DNA of 64,000 nt from CAZDKK01 sp964506245 (GTDB lineage: Bacteria > Eisenbacteria > RBG-16-71-46 > CAIMUX01 > WJJG01). The stretch is from assembly GCA_964506245.1 (NCBI GenBank), contig CAZDKK010000005.1:1-64000 (forward strand), in the 5' to 3' direction. A program made the translations under genes and the position numbers. Below are positions 30,304-38,286 of the stretch, piece after piece (positions within the stretch are counted from its first letter, which is position 1; each line of letters starts with the position of its first letter). The notes beneath the pieces are model-generated. The model made no database searches and had not been told where the DNA came from. It was given only the letters and a program-made list of their open reading frames with translations.

Positions 30304-31305
30304 TCAGCGGCTGGAGCCGTTGGTGACGTCCTTGCTCGGCATCAGGATGCGTGCTGCCAATGCCTGATGGCCGTTCTCCGTGGGTCGCAGCTCGACGTTC
30401 AGCGTGCCGGCGGGGAGCTTGAGCGTCAACTTGCGGCGCTCGCCCGGCAGGATCTCCCGGCACTCCCGCTCCTTGTAGGCCGCCGTGCTCAGCTTCTTTA
30501 CGTTGTCGTAGTGGAAGACGCGGTGGGACACGCCGTTGAGCAGGACCTCGACGCCGTATGAGCTGCTGGCCAGCATCGTGTGGTCGAAGTCGGGGCGCGT
30601 GTAGATCGTGAGCGTCGTGGGCCCATGGATTTGGAAACGCAGGGGCGTCGCGCGGTCGAAATGGTAGTGGGGATACTCATGACCGGCCGAGGTGACGAGC
30701 GTGCAGATGCGGTCGTAGCCGTCGGGCGAGAAGGAGACCAGACTCGTCTTCTTGGACGTCTTGAGCTGCTTGTAGATCCGGACGCCCACGGGCGTGTTCG
30801 AGTCCGCCACGTATGCCTGGAATACGTGCTTGCCCTTGGGAACGGTGAGAAAGCTCTTGCGCGAGGCTCCCACGGCGTGGGCGACCTCGTTGCAGACATG
30901 GCCGCCCTTGCTCACGCCGGCCGAGATCCGCTTGCTGAGGACCTCCTTGCCATCCCGCATCACCCGCAACGTGTAGCTCTTCTCACCCGTCTCCCCGGCG
31001 GCCGGGACGTGCCGCGTCAGGAGCTGGACCCGGCTCGGGCCGGTCACAGTGAAGGTCACCGGCTCCTGAGCATCCAACTTGTAGTAACGGGAGTCCTTGC
31101 TGCCGATCTGGACACATACCCGGCCGGGGCTCTTCGAAGGCCGGAAGCTCTTCCACTGGGTTTTCGCCACCGCCGGCTGCACACCCGCCGCCAGCAGCAC
31201 CAGGGGCAGCAGGATCGCGGGGATCAAGCTGCGCCAAGGGCGGGGGGTACGCCGTCCAGCGCCGCGGCTCGGACGCGGGTGCCACGACTGCTTTCTGGAA
31301 CGCAT
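30304..31305 (-). CDS. Secreted protein with two copies of a beta-sandwich module
   Basis: 333 residues from ATG 31305, 11 bases after GGAGG; ATG 31323 is an alternative with no ribosome site. An Arg-rich n-region and hydrophobic core (LIPAILLPLVLLAAGVQPAVA) make a signal peptide. Two similar modules follow, at about residues 65-180 and 185-325. Each has a Cys near its start, a core x-F-x-[VI]-x-GP-[ST] string (VTFTVTGPSRVQLLTR and LRFQIHGPTTLTIYTR) and an amphipathic strand after a Pro-Lys/Ala-Gly turn. The same module begins the downstream barrel protein, eight bases away. It is likely periplasmic or surface-exposed, perhaps an adaptor between the Pgs proteins and the barrel. No known family was recognised. 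Confidence 0.75.
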   Translation of the reverse strand: MRSRKQSWHPRPSRGAGRRTPRPWRSLIPAILLPLVLLAAGVQPAVAKTQWKSFRPSKSPGRVCVQIGSKDSRYYKLDAQEPVTFTVTGPSRVQLLTRHVPAAGETGEKSYTLRVMRDGKEVLSKRISAGVSKGGHVCNEVAHAVGASRKSFLTVPKGKHVFQAYVADSNTPVGVRIYKQLKTSKKTSLVSFSPDGYDRICTLVTSAGHEYPHYHFDRATPLRFQIHGPTTLTIYTRPDFDHTMLASSSYGVEVLLNGVSHRVFHYDNVKKLSTAAYKERECREILPGERRKLTLKLPAGTLNVELRPTENGHQALAARILMPSKDVTNGSSR

Positions 31306-31361
31306 CTTCTGACAAGCCTCCATCTCTGCTGCAGAACGATTCTATTCCCAAGCCGGATGCG

Positions 31362-32483
31362 TCACCCGGCGTGAGCTCCCGCTCCCGCGCCGCGCCCCAG
31401 CAGGCGCCTGCGAAACCCCGGAATGATCAGACCGAACGTGAGGAACAGGTAGAGAGCCAGCAGCCCCGCGGCAACCCAGACGTTGTACGCGGCCCTGGTG
31501 AAAACCTCCCCCTCGCCGGCTCCAGGCAGATAGTCGGGCGCGATAGGCAGACCGAACCTGCCCGCGATCGATTCAACCTGGTTCAAGTGTATCACCGGGA
31601 TCCCCTTCTGGGCCATGCGGATGATGACGCCCTTGCGGGGGAAGTTGCGCAGCCCCAGGTCGGTGCTCAGCCCCGTCGGGATGAGGGCGCGGTTCTGGCT
31701 CGAGCCCAGACTGGCGATGCCGCCACCCAGGTTGACGTAGGCCTTGACCCTGCCAGGCTGGGCCGCGCGCTCGTAGATCTCCATGCGCTTGGCGATGCTC
31801 TCCTCGATGTTGGCGCTCTCCAGGCGCGGGATGCCGTTGCGGTCGACCGCCTCCCAGATCAGGCGCCGCCCCTCGGGGGAGAGGCCCCGGCCCATGTCGT
31901 CCGCGCCCCCCGCTGAGGCCGCAGCCGAGCGGAAGGAGAAGACCCCTTGCTCGGTGAGGATCCGTTCCATGTCGAGCCAGGTGAACTTCGGGTCGTTGGC
32001 TCCCCAGTTGGACGCGCCCACCGAGGTGATGATGCTTGGGCGCAACTCCATTGCAGCCAGGGCTGCGTAAACGCAGATGTTCAGCCCCGGGAATGAACCG
32101 CTGACCGCCACCGCGACGGGGTCGCCCTTCTGGAGACCGATCTTCTTGAAGTAGTCCACGATCACGGCGGCGAAGTTGGGGTTGAGCGTGGTGAGCTTGG
32201 CGCTGAGCACCCCGCGGGCATTGGTGATGAGGCTGAACTCGGGGCCGATGAGACCGGTGCCAGCCGGGTCGTTGCTGAGATCGAGGATCGCACCGTCCTC
32301 GATGCGTGCGCGGCGCAGGACCTCGAAGGCGTGGGCCGCATGCTGGCTGGCATCGAGCTTGACCTCGTAGTGCGCCATGCGCCTCTCGGTCCGGGTGGCC
32401 TCCAGGACGACCTGGCACCCGATCGCCACGACCGCCAGGAAGGCGATCGTCATCTTCTTCTGGGTGTCGATCTGGTACGCCAC
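31362..32483 (-). CDS. pgsW: Poly-gamma-glutamate system protein PgsW
   Basis: 373 residues. It starts at a GTG after GGAGGGAG. The N-terminal segment MTIAFLAVVAIGCQVVLEAT is a membrane anchor, and the C-terminus has a second one (VWVAAGLLALYLFLTFGLIIPGF), so the middle domain is probably extracytoplasmic. Recognisable segments are AVAVSGSFPGLNICVYAALAAM, SVGASNWGANDPKFTWLDME and LGGGIASLGSS, as in TIGR04332 proteins found beside pgsB and pgsC. The biochemical role is unknown. It lies 26 bases after pgsC, in the position where other bacteria carry pgsA/capA, which is absent here. Confidence 0.88.
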   Translation of the reverse strand: MAYQIDTQKKMTIAFLAVVAIGCQVVLEATRTERRMAHYEVKLDASQHAAHAFEVLRRARIEDGAILDLSNDPAGTGLIGPEFSLITNARGVLSAKLTTLNPNFAAVIVDYFKKIGLQKGDPVAVAVSGSFPGLNICVYAALAAMELRPSIITSVGASNWGANDPKFTWLDMERILTEQGVFSFRSAAASAGGADDMGRGLSPEGRRLIWEAVDRNGIPRLESANIEESIAKRMEIYERAAQPGRVKAYVNLGGGIASLGSSQNRALIPTGLSTDLGLRNFPRKGVIIRMAQKGIPVIHLNQVESIAGRFGLPIAPDYLPGAGEGEVFTRAAYNVWVAAGLLALYLFLTFGLIIPGFRRRLLGRGAGAGAHAG

Positions 32484-32509
32484 GCTGCAGCTCCCTCCCC
32501 CTGGCTCGC

Positions 32510-32974
32510 TCAGAACGCCGCGGGCAGCATCAGGTTGCCCCCGTGCGCCAGAATCAAAGCCAGCCGGACGATGATCGAGGACATCAGCACGGTGCAGACC
32601 GTCTCCACGATCCCCTGGCGCACCATCCAGTAGGCGATCAGTCCGGGGATGATGTAGCCGATCGCCTGGATCATCGAGGCGTCGACGCCGGGTGTATCGA
32701 CCACGAGCAGGAACCGCGTGCTGTAGCCGACCAGGAAGCCCACGATGACGCACAGGACCATCGTCCGCCGCCCGTAGAGCAGGATGAGTCGGCCGATCAG
32801 CCGCACGATCACCATCGTCGCCACCCCCGCCAGCAGCGTGCCCAGCACGCGAAGCGGGTCGTGGAGGTACAGCGCGATGTACCCCGGGACGATCAACCCG
32901 CCCGCCACCAGGCCCAGGGCCTCTGACAGGAGCAGGCTCGTGACAAGGCCCAGCCCGATCGCTTCGTAGATCAT
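32510..32974 (-). CDS. pgsC: Poly-gamma-glutamate biosynthesis protein PgsC/CapC
   Basis: 154 residues, about five transmembrane segments. It begins MIYEAIGLGLVTSLLLSE and continues GGLIVPGYIALYLHDPLRV, the hallmark of PgsC/CapC. PgsC works with PgsB in the membrane to make and move poly-gamma-glutamate. The start overlaps the pgsB stop by four bases (ATGA), so the two are translationally coupled. Length is close to the usual 150 residues. PgsW follows after 26 bases. Confidence 0.92.
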   Translation of the reverse strand: MIYEAIGLGLVTSLLLSEALGLVAGGLIVPGYIALYLHDPLRVLGTLLAGVATMVIVRLIGRLILLYGRRTMVLCVIVGFLVGYSTRFLLVVDTPGVDASMIQAIGYIIPGLIAYWMVRQGIVETVCTVLMSSIIVRLALILAHGGNLMLPAAF

Positions 32975-34203
32975 GCCTTCTCCTCCCGGGCGCCCGACCC
33001 TGGCTTGCTTCCGGTGAAGCGCGCCTCGCTCTGCTGGCGTGCGCGCTCCTCGTCCACCAAGGCCGTGAAGGGGATCCCGAATCCCCCGATGTTGCCAATG
33101 CCCATGACGGCGCACTCGCGCTCGGTCAGCTCGAACATCCGATCGAGGGTCGCTGCCGGGCTCTGGCCGCCCATGTTGAGCATCTTCTCGCGCGGGATCT
33201 TCAGGCGCGCGCACATGTCGACGAAAGCCGCCGTCTGATCGCCGGCTGCCATATACCAGTCGGCGCGCATGTCCCGCGCGCAGATCTCGGCCATGTCCTG
33301 GGCGCGGCGCATGCGGTCGCCGCGGTTGTTGATCAGCACGCCCAACTGGCGGCCGCCCGGCTGGTCGAGGCCGACCATCTTCCAGAGCATGACAATCGAC
33401 TCTTTGTCATTGGCGGCAAAGACGTTGTAGAAGGTGACCTTCTTGTCCCCGCGGTGGAAGACGGTGCGGGTGGTCACGCCGACATCGGGCACGGCCCGGT
33501 ACATGCCCCGGAGCGCCGTCTGCCGATCGACGCCGGCCGCCGCGCAGACTGCCAGGGCCAGCGCGACGTTCTCGGGGATCTCGACGTAGGGGAAACCCTC
33601 CATCTCCTCTTGCGACGGCCAGTCGGCCGCGGTGGTCAGATGGAAGGTGGAGCCACGGGCCGCGGCCTTCTGCTGCAGGAACTCCGCGAAGCGGGCCTCG
33701 GTGCTGAAGAGCCGGCCGCCCCGAGGGGTGGTGCTGCTCAGGGCAATGGCCACGTCCTCGAGTCGCGGGCCCATCACCTCGAGGTGATCGGGGCGGATGT
33801 TGGTGATCACCCCCATCGACGCCCGGACGATCCTCTTCTCCGTGATGCGCTGCAGATCCGGCCGCACGGCCATGCACTCGATCACGAGCACCTCGGCCTT
33901 CTCGCGCGCCGCGCGGCGCATGATCGCGAGCTGCTCGCGGATGTTCGGCGGGCTGTTGCGAGCGACCGGCTCCTCCGTACCATCCACGTGCAACATCCGG
34001 GCGGCCGAGCCAGTGGTCTTGGCAAAGACACGCCGGCCCCCGCCGCGCAGGCCGTAAGCAACCAGCCGCGTCACGGAGGACTTGCCGCGGGTGCCGTTGA
34101 CATGAATGCGGATGGGGATCCGGCGCAGGATGGCACGATGGCGCAGGGTCTCGGTCACGAAGACCGCCAATGCGCCCGCGAGGATCACCAGGATGAGGGT
34201 CAT
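32971..34203 (-). CDS. pgsB: Poly-gamma-glutamate synthase PgsB/CapB
   Basis: 410 residues. An ATP-dependent amide ligase of the Mur-ligase superfamily that polymerises glutamate through gamma-carboxyl links. The N-terminal helix (LILVILAGALAVFVTETL) anchors it to the membrane. The ATP site is HVNGTRGKSSVTRL at about residue 34. VIECMAVRPDLQ, NIRPDHLEVMGP, FAANDKESI and INNRGDRMRRAQDM are family segments. It heads a presumed nine-gene minus-strand operon (34203 to 23420) whose gaps are all under 60 bases. Whether the product is really poly-gamma-glutamate here is inferred from family only. Confidence 0.93.
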   Translation of the reverse strand: MTLILVILAGALAVFVTETLRHRAILRRIPIRIHVNGTRGKSSVTRLVAYGLRGGGRRVFAKTTGSAARMLHVDGTEEPVARNSPPNIREQLAIMRRAAREKAEVLVIECMAVRPDLQRITEKRIVRASMGVITNIRPDHLEVMGPRLEDVAIALSSTTPRGGRLFSTEARFAEFLQQKAAARGSTFHLTTAADWPSQEEMEGFPYVEIPENVALALAVCAAAGVDRQTALRGMYRAVPDVGVTTRTVFHRGDKKVTFYNVFAANDKESIVMLWKMVGLDQPGGRQLGVLINNRGDRMRRAQDMAEICARDMRADWYMAAGDQTAAFVDMCARLKIPREKMLNMGGQSPAATLDRMFELTERECAVMGIGNIGGFGIPFTALVDEERARQQSEARFTGSKPGSGAREEKA

Positions 34204-34578
34204 CGTGCGCTACCGGCTCTCCCAGCTGTTCTGCCCCCGGAAACAAGCGGCGGCCAGTATACCACGGGGCCCGCGGGGCGGCCAGCAGCTTGAGGGCCAC
34301 GCGCTGGTCTGGAGAAGGGAACGTAGTGTATTGCCAGGGAAGGAATTGCGCTGCTCGGCCGCCGGTGCTCGCCCGCGCGCCCCGAGGCCGATGTGCATCC
34401 TCGCTGGCGGCTCCGCTCGCGCCCCTTGCGGCGCGTCGCACGATGGCCCATGCTCGGCGACCAGTGATCGGTCCCGGCCCAGGTCCGGCGCGTATTGGCT
34501 TACAATTGTATCGTATCCTCTCGACTGGGGCCGTCTGCCCCATTGGCCGGGGCCGTGAGGTGGGGAAGGGGAGAGGCT
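34204..34578. other. Divergent intergenic region upstream of pgsB
   Basis: About 375 bases between pgsB (leftward) and a DUF1624-like gene (rightward). It contains the 21-base direct-repeat motif at 34330-34350 and an A/T-richer stretch near 34495-34520 (TTACAATTGTATCGTATCC) that may be the rightward promoter. Nothing coding was accepted here. Confidence 0.4.
34330..34350. promoter_or_regulatory. Direct repeat ATTGC-N10-ATTGC, candidate regulator site
   Basis: Two ATTGC units 15 bases apart, separated by CAGGGAAGGA. The whole 21-base string agrees with 20521-20541 at 19 positions. Both copies lie in long divergent intergenic regions, one ahead of pgsB and the other between two envelope-protein genes, which suggests co-regulation. 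Confidence 0.45.
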
Positions 34579-35685
34579 GTGAGCAACACGCAGCGCTACC
34601 TGTTCGTCGACCAGTTTCGAGGGCTGATCATCGCCCTGATGGGCCTGGATCACGCCTCGAACTACTTCAACGCTGTTTGGAAGCGGGTGACCTACGACAA
34701 CTTCCTGTTCGACTCCCCCGGGCAGTTCATCATCCGCTGCCTCAGCTATCTGTGTGCCCCGGGCTTCCTGATGCTGGCCGGGGCCATGATCTGGCTCTCG
34801 CTCCAGCGCCGGATCGAGAAGACGGGCTCCGTCGCCCGGGCCAAGCTCGCCTTCATTCAGCGCGGCCTGTTCCTGGTCCTCGTGCAGCTCGTCTGGGTCA
34901 ATGCGAGCTGGGGCGGTTTCGAACGGCTGCGCCTGGATCATTTCGGGATCATCGCCACGATCGGATCGGCGATCATCCTCCTGGCGCTCATCGCGGACCT
35001 GCGCTGGTGGGCACGCCTCCTGGTGGGGCTGGTCGTCATCCTGATTCACCCGGTGCTGCTGCAGATCCCGTACAACAAGGAGGTAACCGACGGCACGGCC
35101 CGGCTCATGCTGCTGTTCATCGATGCCGGCGAGTGGAACCTCTATCCGATCCTGCCCTGGTTCGCGTTGGCCGTCTTCGGCTCCGTCGTGGGGGAGGCCT
35201 GGTTCCGGCGCTGGCGGGACGACCGGCAGCGCATCGGCAGGACCCTGGTCGTGGCGCTGGTCTGCTTCGTGCTCTTCCTGATCGTGCGCATCCCCGGCGG
35301 CTACGGCAACATCCTGCCCTTCGACCGCATCGGCTCCATCTCCTTTTTCTTTGTGCAGAAGTACCCGCCCAGCCTGGCTCACAACTTCCTCCTCCCCGGC
35401 CTCGTCATGCTCGTGGCGGCGGTCTTCATGATCATCGGCACGCCCCTGCGGGGGCTCTTCCATCCCCTCGAGGTGTACGGGCGCACGCCGTTCTTCTTCT
35501 ACGTGATCCACATTCCCCTGCTGGCCATCGTGACCAGGCGGACGAACTTGTTGCCCTGGAAAGAGGGTGAGGTCGGGAGAGCCCTCATCGCGTGGGTCGT
35601 GCTCCTCATCGTGATGTACCCGCTCTGCCGCTGGTTCGGCCACATCAAGTCGCGGACGAAGAATCCCCTCATCCGCATGATGTAG
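34579..35685 (+). CDS. DUF1624/heparan-alpha-glucosaminide acetyltransferase-like membrane protein
   Basis: 368 residues from a GTG with GGGGAGAGG close upstream. About nine transmembrane segments. The opening RYLFVDQFRGLIIALMGLDHASNYF matches the 'D-x-x-RG-x-x-x-x-x-M-x-x-DH' pattern of the DUF1624/acyltransferase-3-related family, in which the DH may take part in transmembrane acyl transfer. VYGRTPFFFYVIHIPLL near the end is also typical. It may acetylate an envelope glycan. It is divergent from the pgs operon, so a link to the exported polymer is possible but unproven. Confidence 0.85.
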   Translation: MSNTQRYLFVDQFRGLIIALMGLDHASNYFNAVWKRVTYDNFLFDSPGQFIIRCLSYLCAPGFLMLAGAMIWLSLQRRIEKTGSVARAKLAFIQRGLFLVLVQLVWVNASWGGFERLRLDHFGIIATIGSAIILLALIADLRWWARLLVGLVVILIHPVLLQIPYNKEVTDGTARLMLLFIDAGEWNLYPILPWFALAVFGSVVGEAWFRRWRDDRQRIGRTLVVALVCFVLFLIVRIPGGYGNILPFDRIGSISFFFVQKYPPSLAHNFLLPGLVMLVAAVFMIIGTPLRGLFHPLEVYGRTPFFFYVIHIPLLAIVTRRTNLLPWKEGEVGRALIAWVVLLIVMYPLCRWFGHIKSRTKNPLIRMM

Positions 35686-35789
35686 CGCGCGCCCCGCTTG
35701 AGGGGCGACCGGCCGGGGTGTAAGGTGCGCCCATCGGTGAATGTAACCCTGGCGGCGCCCGATCCCGCTGCGTACCCGGAGGATGGGTC

Positions 35790-36476
35790 ATGTCCCCGCA
35801 CCTGCTCCTGATCTCGCAGGAGAGCCCCGCGCTGGAAGCCTATGAGCGACTGCTCGAGGAGGCGGACGTCCACCCCAAGGTCGTCACCAGCCTGCAGGAT
35901 GCCTGCGCGGCTCTGATGGACGACGCGTACCACGCGTTGCTCGTCGACATGGTGACCCTGGTGCGTGCCCCGCAGGAGCAGAAGGCCGAGCTGCACGACG
36001 CGCTCTCCCTCATGCCGGTCGTGCGCCTTCAGTTTCTGCAGGAAGAGGGGCGCGTCCAGGCGGTCTACCTCGGACGCGCGGGTGGGGAGCGCGTCGATCT
36101 GGCCGACTTCGTGCGCGACCGGTGTCCGGGCTTCCAGCCTCGCCGGTTACGACGGTTCGAGCGGGTGGACTACTACCTCAACGCTGTGCTGGCCGGCGAC
36201 GCGCTCTTCGCCCCCGACAAGGCCCAGCACACCAGCGTCCTCAACGTCTCCGAGAACGGCTGCTTCGTCTACACCGTCTGGGACTGGCCGGATGGCGCGA
36301 GGGTATGGCTGCAGATCACGGACCTGGCCGATGACTCGGTCATCATGGGCACCGTTGTCCGCCGGGTCCACTGGGGCACACCTGGCGTGCTTCCGGGCAT
36401 CGGGATCCGCTTCGAGAGCGTCACGCCCGCCCAGGTCGCGGAGATTCGCCTCTTGCGCAAGAGCCGGGCCAAGTGA
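35790..36476 (+). CDS. PilZ-domain protein with degenerate receiver-like N-terminus
   Basis: 228 residues. The C-terminal half is a PilZ domain with the c-di-GMP signature: RRFERVDY (about residues 116-123), NVSENGCF (about 152-159) and a closing GIGIRFESV. The N-terminal half (LLLISQESPALEAYERLLEE, then HALLVDMVTLV) has the spacing of a response-regulator receiver. The candidate phospho-Asp in LLVDM is kept, but the acidic pair expected after the first strand is replaced by Ser-Gln-Glu, so phosphorylation is doubtful. It probably senses c-di-GMP. It stands alone, and the target is unknown. Confidence 0.85.
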   Translation: MSPHLLLISQESPALEAYERLLEEADVHPKVVTSLQDACAALMDDAYHALLVDMVTLVRAPQEQKAELHDALSLMPVVRLQFLQEEGRVQAVYLGRAGGERVDLADFVRDRCPGFQPRRLRRFERVDYYLNAVLAGDALFAPDKAQHTSVLNVSENGCFVYTVWDWPDGARVWLQITDLADDSVIMGTVVRRVHWGTPGVLPGIGIRFESVTPAQVAEIRLLRKSRAK

Positions 36477-36694
36477 ACCGGGCCCGGCTCGCGTCGCGCA
36501 TGGGACAACCCCGGGGTGAAACGCGCTCAGCGTCTGCAAGCAGCATGCCGCATCCGCATCGTTGCGTCCGCGATCCCCATCGTCGCGAATTTCTCATGCG
36601 ATCCACACGATGATGTTGACTGCAGCGCCGATTGGTGAGAGAAATCGGAGCGAGGCAAACGGGTTCCCTGTCTGTGTGAGCGGAGGTATTCGGG

Positions 36695-36859
36695 ATGATG
36701 CGTCAGGTCGCGGGCGCGCGTGGGTCGTCACCGTGGTCGGCGGTCGAGTTCGGTCGCCGTCGCCGGGTGGCGGCCGATATCCTGGCTTACATGATCCTGG
36801 TGTATCTTGCACGACTGGCACAGGAGGCCGCACGTCGCCAGAGCGCTCCACGCCAGTAG
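36695..36859 (+). CDS. Possible small protein
   Basis: 54 residues from ATG 36695 (a second ATG follows at once), with CGGAGGT eight bases ahead. The N-terminal half is Arg-rich and basic. Residues about 26-43 (VAADILAYMILVYLARLA) form a hydrophobic or amphipathic helix that could lie in the membrane. It occupies a 418-base gap between the PilZ gene and the next minus-strand gene. No homologue is recognised; the support is the ribosome site and composition only. Confidence 0.35.
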   Translation: MMRQVAGARGSSPWSAVEFGRRRRVAADILAYMILVYLARLAQEAARRQSAPRQ

Positions 36860-36894
36860 ACACCGCTCTCTGCCCTGCTCATCCGCGCGTTCCG

Positions 36895-37239
36895 TCAGGC
36901 GACTCTCTTCAGGACGGCCACGAGCTCGTCGAGATATCCCAGCGTCTCCGTGAAGATCCTGCCTCGCTTCATGTCCCGGCTCAGTTCCTCGGCGCGCGCG
37001 GCCAGCTCCTCGTTGCGCCGCGCAAGCTCCGCGGCCAGCGCGGCCGCATCCCCGATCCACGTGCGCAGGAACCGGCGGGTCAGCCGGTCCATCTGGAGCT
37101 CGAGCGCGGCCACACGCGCCCGCAGCCGGCGCGCGCGAACCATCTTGCCCGCCTCCTCGCAGAGGACCTTCAACCGGTTCGCCCGAGTGTAGGCCGTCGT
37201 GATCTCGCCCAGCACGGACGTGATCTCAGCCTCGGTCAT
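36895..37239 (-). CDS. Coiled-coil protein of unknown function
   Basis: 114 residues, GGGAGGG upstream of the ATG. Almost entirely helical: a long Ala/Leu/Arg/Glu pattern (RARRLRARVAALELQMDRL, then AAELARRNEELAARAEELSR) predicts a coiled coil. No signal peptide and no catalytic motif. It lies 25 bases downstream of a lipoprotein gene on the same strand, with which it probably forms a two-gene operon. The lipoprotein is also largely helical, so the two may act together, but nothing more can be said. Confidence 0.7.
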   Translation of the reverse strand: MTEAEITSVLGEITTAYTRANRLKVLCEEAGKMVRARRLRARVAALELQMDRLTRRFLRTWIGDAAALAAELARRNEELAARAEELSRDMKRGRIFTETLGYLDELVAVLKRVA

Positions 37240-37264
37240 GGCTGCCCTCCCTCATGCTCCCGCG

Positions 37265-38203
37265 TCATTTCTCCAGTGCCGACGCGCGGGCGCGCAGCTT
37301 GGCGTAGAGCCGCTGCAGGCGCTGCGAGGATTCGAAGAGGCGCTGGATCGCCTCGACATCCGCCCCGGGATCGCTCACGGCGGCGGACAGCGCCGCGTGG
37401 GCGGCGGGCAGCGTGCGGTAGGCCTGCTCCAGCTCTTGGAGCATGCGCAGCGTCCGGACGCAGGCATCGTTGAGATCCAGCATCTCCTCCACCGGCTTGG
37501 CGCGCTTGCCGGCCCGCGCCGCGGTCCACCGCGCGCGGATGGGCTCGTACCGCTCCACGTAGGCCTTCCTGACGCGGTCGCGGAGGAGCTGGACCAGCGT
37601 GATGCAGCGGCCGGCGATCCCGTCGACCGAAGCCTGGTTCTCCTCGATCGCCCCGCGCAGCAGGTCCCTCTGGCGGCTGTCGACGTAGCGGCGGAAGAGC
37701 TCCCCGGCGCTCGTCGAGATCAGCGCCAGCCCCGCCGCGTCATACCCCCGTCCCGCAGCGCGGGCGAACTCCGCCACGCCCCGGTTCAGGTCACCGCTCA
37801 GCAGCTCGAACTCCTCCGGGCTGGTGAGCTCGGCGGCGGCGACATCGGCGAGCAGGGCGGCATAGCCCGCCAGAGCCCCGGTCAGCGCGGACAGGGTGTC
37901 GGCCGATTGCTGGATGACCATGTAGATAGAAGTATCGGCCAGGGACCAGGAGTAGCCGGCACCGAACTCGAGGATCAACGGGCTGAAGGTGGCCGTGGTG
38001 TCGGCCCCGAGCTCCAGGATCCGCGCCTCTCGCTCCCATATGGCACCGACGTCGAGCGCGTCGTCCAGGCCGGACCGCGCCTCGCGGACGGCAACGTCGA
38101 ACTGGCGGAAGGGGGCCGGATTGAGCGTGGAGCCACAGCCTGTGCAGGCCGTGACAACGATGGCGAGGGCGAGGGCCGCGGGCCGGAATCGAACATGCGC
38201 CAT
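37265..38203 (-). CDS. Helical lipoprotein of unknown function
   Basis: 312 residues with GGGAGGT ahead of the ATG. The N-terminus (LALAIVVTACTGCGS) is a lipoprotein-type signal; the lipid Cys is probably the one in CTGC at about residue 23. The mature part is nearly all alpha-helix, with Ala/Leu/Arg/Glu-rich segments and no Cys beyond two scattered ones. It probably forms a periplasmic helical bundle, somewhat as trimeric or BAR-like periplasmic spacers do. No family recognised. The partner gene 36895-37239 follows after 25 bases. Confidence 0.75.
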   Translation of the reverse strand: MAHVRFRPAALALAIVVTACTGCGSTLNPAPFRQFDVAVREARSGLDDALDVGAIWEREARILELGADTTATFSPLILEFGAGYSWSLADTSIYMVIQQSADTLSALTGALAGYAALLADVAAAELTSPEEFELLSGDLNRGVAEFARAAGRGYDAAGLALISTSAGELFRRYVDSRQRDLLRGAIEENQASVDGIAGRCITLVQLLRDRVRKAYVERYEPIRARWTAARAGKRAKPVEEMLDLNDACVRTLRMLQELEQAYRTLPAAHAALSAAVSDPGADVEAIQRLFESSQRLQRLYAKLRARASALEK

Positions 38204-38286
38204 GACGGCACCTCCCGTTCTGGAGATCGGGCGGCAAACCCACCATGGCGCGAGTGTAGCGGAATCCGCTGAGCGGCCGAAAGAAC

